Source: Methanobacterium sp. (lineage in GTDB: Archaea > Methanobacteriota > Methanobacteria > Methanobacteriales > Methanobacteriaceae). From it: a DNA stretch of 64,000 nucleotides. The stretch spans positions 186,001-250,000 of the forward strand of contig JADFDH010000001.1 in assembly GCA_018263005.1 (NCBI GenBank), in the 5' to 3' direction. How positions within the stretch are numbered: the first letter of the stretch is position 1; each line of letters starts with the position of its first letter. This document shows positions 60,421 to 64,000 of this stretch, one piece after another. Position numbers and translations under genes: made by a program. The notes beneath the pieces were generated by a model. It searched no databases. It worked only from the letters and a program-made list of their open reading frames with translations, and had not been told where the DNA came from.

Positions 60421-61257
60421 TTAATCGCTTATTGCCTTTATTAGATCGGTGGCCCTGACCAGACCTACAAGTTCGCCTTCCACATCAATTACAGGTATTT
60501 GTTCTATGTTTTTCTGTCTCATCTTATTGGCGCATTCTTTTACTGAGGTTTTGGTGGTTACTATCACTAAATCAGTAGCAGCAACGTCTTTTACTTCTTT
60601 ATCTGAAAATTGCAAATGATTTTTAATAACATAAAGCACGTTTTTACTATCCCAGGACCATTTATCCCCTTCAGTACCTACTGATGTATTATGGACGGTT
60701 TTTTCAGAGATGATCTCACTTTCTTCTATGAAATCTGTTTCAGTCAGAATTCCTGATAATTTACCGTCTTTATTCAGTGCTAAAAGTACTCTGAGGTTGA
60801 AGAATCTCATTATCTCGAAGGCAATATTTAAGGGTGTTCTTTCCCAGGTGGTGGGAATGTTTTTTATCATGTATTTTTCGGCTGGATCATTGATATCCAT
60901 CTTCCAAAGTGCTTTATTTATGATGTCGGATGCAGTTACCAGGCCTATTAATTCGCCTTCATCAACCACTGGTATTCTTCTTATTTCGTTGATCAGCATC
61001 TTATTTGCTACTTCGTTTATATCTTCTTGGGGGGTGGTGGTTATAATATCCCTGGTCATGATAAGAGCTAATTGTTCTTCATCAGGGTTTTTAACCAGAT
61101 CTGATCGGGTGATAATTCCTACTAATTTCTTAGTTCCATTTTTTACTACAGGTAATCCTGATACGTTCTTTTCTCGCATTAGTTCCATGGCGTGGGAGCG
61201 ATTTCCTGGTACATGGATGTAATGTACGTCCTCTGACATGATATCTTTTACTAGCAT
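60421..61257 (-). CDS. Four-CBS-domain protein
   Basis: The ATG at 61257 follows GGTG and starts MLVKDIMSEDVHYI, giving 278 residues; longer calls include 24 non-homologous residues from the spacer. Four CBS domains follow: about residues 4-55, 65-120 (RDIITTTPQEDINEVAN), 130-185 and 220-275 (VVTTKTSVKECANKMRQKNI). CBS pairs sense adenosine nucleotides. The partner enzyme is not attached, so it may regulate another protein. Confidence 0.9.
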   Translation of the reverse strand: MLVKDIMSEDVHYIHVPGNRSHAMELMREKNVSGLPVVKNGTKKLVGIITRSDLVKNPDEEQLALIMTRDIITTTPQEDINEVANKMLINEIRRIPVVDEGELIGLVTASDIINKALWKMDINDPAEKYMIKNIPTTWERTPLNIAFEIMRFFNLRVLLALNKDGKLSGILTETDFIEESEIISEKTVHNTSVGTEGDKWSWDSKNVLYVIKNHLQFSDKEVKDVAATDLVIVTTKTSVKECANKMRQKNIEQIPVIDVEGELVGLVRATDLIKAISD

Positions 61258-61304
61258 TTTGTTTACACCGGCCCGTAAAATAAAATTATTTAATATAAAA
61301 TTAG

Positions 61305-61751
61305 TTAATGTACAGCTAAAACAGGACATTTGGCGGATCTTACCACTTTTTCAGTTACGCTTCCCAGTAGAAACCGGTCTAGACCGTGTTTACCAGATGT
61401 TCCCATGACAATCAGGTCTATTCCTTCTTTTTCAACAGTTTTTAAGATAACATCTGCAGGAGATCCTTCTTTACTTTCCTTAATTAATTTAATATTCTTT
61501 AAGTCTTGTGTTTTTATTAGTTCTGACATCATTTCTTCGATTATATCCAGTGATTTTTTTGCTTCTTCTTTCAATATTTCGGTAACCCTAACTGTAAGGT
61601 CTTCTGCTGGAAGACCAACTAATGATGATGTATCAACTACATTTAAGGCTATGACGTCAGCGCCGCTCTGGCCAGCGATCCATATGGCATGTTCAGCGGC
61701 TTTTTCAGCGTATTTTGAACCGTCTGTTGGTAATAATATTTTTTGATACAT
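61305..61751 (-). CDS. Universal stress protein (UspA family)
   Basis: The 148-residue protein has the Usp fold with the N-terminal KILLPTDGSKYAEKAAEHA and the C-terminal ATP-binding motif VMGTSGKHGLDRFLLGS (G-2x-G-9x-G-S/T type), followed by VTEKVVRSAKCPVLAVH. An ATP-binding Usp. TTCACCTCATG in the plus strand shows its GAGGTGA SD. It lies upstream of the CBS gene in the same direction. Confidence 0.94.
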   Translation of the reverse strand: MYQKILLPTDGSKYAEKAAEHAIWIAGQSGADVIALNVVDTSSLVGLPAEDLTVRVTEILKEEAKKSLDIIEEMMSELIKTQDLKNIKLIKESKEGSPADVILKTVEKEGIDLIVMGTSGKHGLDRFLLGSVTEKVVRSAKCPVLAVH

Positions 61752-61913
61752 AGATTCACCTCATGTCAATATTACTTTTGATTATTTAATAATTATAAAC
61801 AGTAATATTCAATAATTGATTTATAAAAATTATTATAGATTTATCTAATTCTATTAATTATAGGTATATTATTATTTATTGATTTATCTAAAAACACAAA
61901 TATATTTTTCTAA

Positions 61914-63077
61914 TTATAATGGTAGATTATTATAGATTAATTTTCCATCAACCAATAAACTTTTTATATCCTCTGATTCGGTACGATTAATTATTGATAG
62001 ATAAGGGTCGGCTGATTTCTGTTTTATAATAACAATATCGGCTAATTTACCCTCATAAACAGCGCCCAGATCTAATTTAAGTGCATTTGCAGCGTTAATT
62101 GTTGCCATTTTAAGAATTTCTTTGGGTGGGAAGTAATCTTTATTGAAACCCCGTGTAACTTTAAGCGCATATTCCATTTCTCTGAGCATATTGGGGGAAT
62201 TGAACATCAAATTGTCAGTTCCTAAAAGTAGTTTGATTCCAGCTTCAAACATCTCTTTAATAGGGGGAATGCCCACGGCCAGCATGCCATTTGAACGAGG
62301 GCAGGTTACTACTGGTATGTTATTCTTTACAACTAATTCCAGATCATCACTAATAGGAGCAGTTAAATGTATTAGAATATTGAAACCAGCTTCAATAGCT
62401 CTTCTAACCTCGCTTTTGCCGGTTTTATTCAATGATGCGTTTTGGACTTTCTGATATTCTGCAACATGTATGGCTGATAATTTGCCCTGGTTTTTACAGG
62501 TCTCAACAATCAATGCCCCATGGTCATCGGTTATTTCTCCTAATCCGCTGGGTGCAATTCCATCAGAGATTGAAAGAAGTTCATCCAATGTTTTTTTCAG
62601 TTTACTCTCATCTTCATAGGGGTTTAAAAATGATTCATGACGTCCCAGGACAATTTTACGTATTGGAATGTCCTTAGCAGCTTCATTTAAAAGATTTATT
62701 CCTTTAAATCCTCCTTCCCGGAAATCTAAGAAGGTCGTAGTGCCGCTATGAATCATATCCCATATTGATTTCCTGATAGAATCAATGAGAATAGAAGGGG
62801 GTGTTTCTTTGAGTAATCGATGTTTTAATCCGTGTGGGGGTTTGATCAGTTCATCTATGGGCTTACCATCTCCTAAGTCCATAGCCACTGAATCACCTAA
62901 ATGGACATGTGAATTGATAAAAGATGGAGTAACTATACAACCTTTAGCATTTATTATTTTTCCTTTTTTTACTCTAGGGGAAACTTCTACTATTTCATTA
63001 CCATCAATAAGCACGTTCGCCTTGGTTTCCTCAAGATCTTTTCCATACAATACATTGGCGTTTTCAATGGTGATCAT
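61914..63077 (-). CDS. Amidohydrolase family protein (cytosine/SAH deaminase-like)
   Basis: The 387-residue TIM-barrel metalloenzyme has the metal motif in SFINSHVHLGDS (about residue 57), a histidine in SAIHVAEYQ (about 198), a later histidine in LIHLTAPIS and the catalytic aspartate in KLLLGTDNLMF (about 285). This arrangement belongs to the MtaD/SsnA-like branch, which deaminates adenosine-type or chlorinated compounds. The start is an ATG at 63077. The gene lies downstream of carB in the same direction but functional coupling is not shown. Confidence 0.85.
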   Translation of the reverse strand: MITIENANVLYGKDLEETKANVLIDGNEIVEVSPRVKKGKIINAKGCIVTPSFINSHVHLGDSVAMDLGDGKPIDELIKPPHGLKHRLLKETPPSILIDSIRKSIWDMIHSGTTTFLDFREGGFKGINLLNEAAKDIPIRKIVLGRHESFLNPYEDESKLKKTLDELLSISDGIAPSGLGEITDDHGALIVETCKNQGKLSAIHVAEYQKVQNASLNKTGKSEVRRAIEAGFNILIHLTAPISDDLELVVKNNIPVVTCPRSNGMLAVGIPPIKEMFEAGIKLLLGTDNLMFNSPNMLREMEYALKVTRGFNKDYFPPKEILKMATINAANALKLDLGAVYEGKLADIVIIKQKSADPYLSIINRTESEDIKSLLVDGKLIYNNLPL

Positions 63078-63146
63078 TTAAGCACTCTGGAAGGGCTGGT
63101 TAAATTTATTTATTAAAATAAACCATCTGAGGTTAATATTATTTCA

Positions 63147-64000
63147 TTATTTTTTATGATACTCATTGAGTGATTTAACCTCAATCTTGCCTTTTTCAAT
63201 ATTTTCAACAGCGTTTAAGGCTGCACGAGCTCCGGCTAATGTGGTGACATATGGTATTCCCAGTTCCACAGCCATTCTTCTGATGAGATAGTTGTCATCT
63301 GCTGACTGTTTTCCAGAGGGAGTGTTTATTATTAATTTTATTTCTCCATTTAAAATGGCGTCTTTTATGTTAGGAGAGTCTTGGCTCACTTTATTTACCA
63401 CACTTATTTCCACTTCATCTTCAACAGATCTAACAGTTCCCCTGGTACCTACCATTTCAAAACCAAGTTCCTGTGCTTTTTGTACAATATCTAATATTTT
63501 ACCTTTGTCTGCGTCCCGAACGCTTATAAATAATTTACCCTCTTGAGGAAGGTCCATACCTGCTGAGAGCTGAGCTTTGTAATAAGATACTCCAAAATTC
63601 TCATCTATACCCATACTCTCACCAGTCGATTTCATTTCCGGACCTAAAACAGAATCAGAACCAGGAAGTTTAATGAAGGGGAAAATAGATTCTTTAACTG
63701 CTACATGATCTATTTCAATTTCGTTTTGTAAACCAAAGTCACTTAGTTTATATCCGACCATTAAATGGGCTGCTATCTTAGCTAATGGTATTCCTACTGC
63801 CTTACTTACAAAAGGCACTGTCCTACTGGCGCGGGGATTGGCTTCTAAGATATATAGTTTGGTTTCATCAGTTTTAACGGCATATTGAATGTTCATCAAA
63901 CCGATCACATTCAATTCTAAGGCTAATTTTTTGGTGTATTCTTTTATCTTTTCCAGAACCAGGGGCTGAATACTTTGTGGGGGTATTACACATGCTGAAT
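63147..64000 (-). CDS. carB: Carbamoyl-phosphate synthase large subunit, C-terminal part (runs off window)
   Basis: The reading frame is open to the right edge, so only the last ~284 residues are seen. They contain the C-terminal ATP-grasp end (GLMNIQYAVKTDETKLYILE, ANPRASRTVPFVSKAVGIPL with the conserved glutamate/asparagine) and the C-terminal MGS-like allosteric domain (VRDADKGKILDIVQKAQELG, then GTRGTVRSVEDEVE and IINTPSGKQSADDNYLIRR). CarB makes carbamoyl phosphate for pyrimidines and arginine. Confidence 0.95.
   Translation of the reverse strand, partial: SACVIPPQSIQPLVLEKIKEYTKKLALELNVIGLMNIQYAVKTDETKLYILEANPRASRTVPFVSKAVGIPLAKIAAHLMVGYKLSDFGLQNEIEIDHVAVKESIFPFIKLPGSDSVLGPEMKSTGESMGIDENFGVSYYKAQLSAGMDLPQEGKLFISVRDADKGKILDIVQKAQELGFEMVGTRGTVRSVEDEVEISVVNKVSQDSPNIKDAILNGEIKLIINTPSGKQSADDNYLIRRMAVELGIPYVTTLAGARAALNAVENIEKGKIEVKSLNEYHKK

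Overview
The window reads as a chromosomal segment of a methanogenic archaeon of the order Methanobacteriales, most like Methanobacterium. The evidence is archaeal information machinery (S3Ae, L40e, L10/P0, L12/P1, Spt5, SecE, TFE, archaeal AlaS, Tsr3), methanogen-specific genes (ComA for coenzyme M, methanogenesis marker 16, a TfuA-like McrA thioamidation protein), an archaeal lipid gene (GGGP synthase), and pseudomurein genes (a Mur-type ligase and two secreted proteins with pseudomurein-binding repeats). The DNA is AT-rich, genes are tightly packed, and many carry GGTGA or GGAGG Shine-Dalgarno (SD) sequences. I see no rRNA, tRNA, CRISPR array or complete mobile element.

Layout. 0-4.9 kb: the C-terminal end of a tyrosine recombinase, a DUF523/DUF1722 protein, BioY, a DUF1284 protein, a sulfite-oxidase-like molybdoprotein with a mini membrane partner, and an ASCH+TPR protein that appears to start at a non-canonical AUA. 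4.9-12.4 kb (minus strand): an NrdG-like activase, HisC, gamma-carbonic anhydrase, then the overlapping GlmU-GlmM-ApgM-DUF92-S3Ae run that makes UDP-GlcNAc and supports glycolysis and the ribosome. 12.8-21.7 kb: accessory genes, namely a glutamine-synthetase-like ligase facing a gamma-glutamylcyclotransferase, small redox and methyltransferase genes, NudC, a decayed aspartate 4-decarboxylase, bacterial-type RNase III, and a three-gene membrane-protein/HTH operon whose start overlaps a palindrome. 21.9-35.6 kb: chelatase, flavin reductase, Tsr3-L40e, GGGP synthase, Mur ligase, HypD, phosphoglycolate phosphatase, TldD and a radical SAM protein. 35.8-39.4 kb: a tandem duplication of secreted pseudomurein-binding/transglutaminase-fold proteins. 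40-50.5 kb: marker 16, AlaS, the SecE-Spt5-L11-L1-L10-L12 ribosomal cluster and FtsZ. 50.7-58.9 kb: a methanogen cofactor-type neighbourhood (PK C-terminal domain, ComA, ABC ATPase, SIMIBI-type GTPase, Fe-S protein, CofE-like ligase) followed by TFE, an HD protein, TfuA and LarE. 59-64 kb: metallophosphoesterase, CBS protein, universal stress protein, amidohydrolase and the C-terminal part of CarB.

Most interesting points. (1) The two pseudomurein-binding paralogues seem to use an AUU start behind a perfect GGAGG, and each predicted transcript begins with a hairpin that differs in sequence between copies but keeps its pairing. (2) The ASCH-TPR gene shows the same logic with an AUA codon. (3) TfuA is followed directly by LarE, suggesting a sulfur source for McrA thioglycine. 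(4) ComA heads a run of uncharacterised nucleotide-, Fe-S- and F420-ligase-like proteins. (5) A 20-bp-phased repeat array precedes the methanogenesis marker 16 gene.
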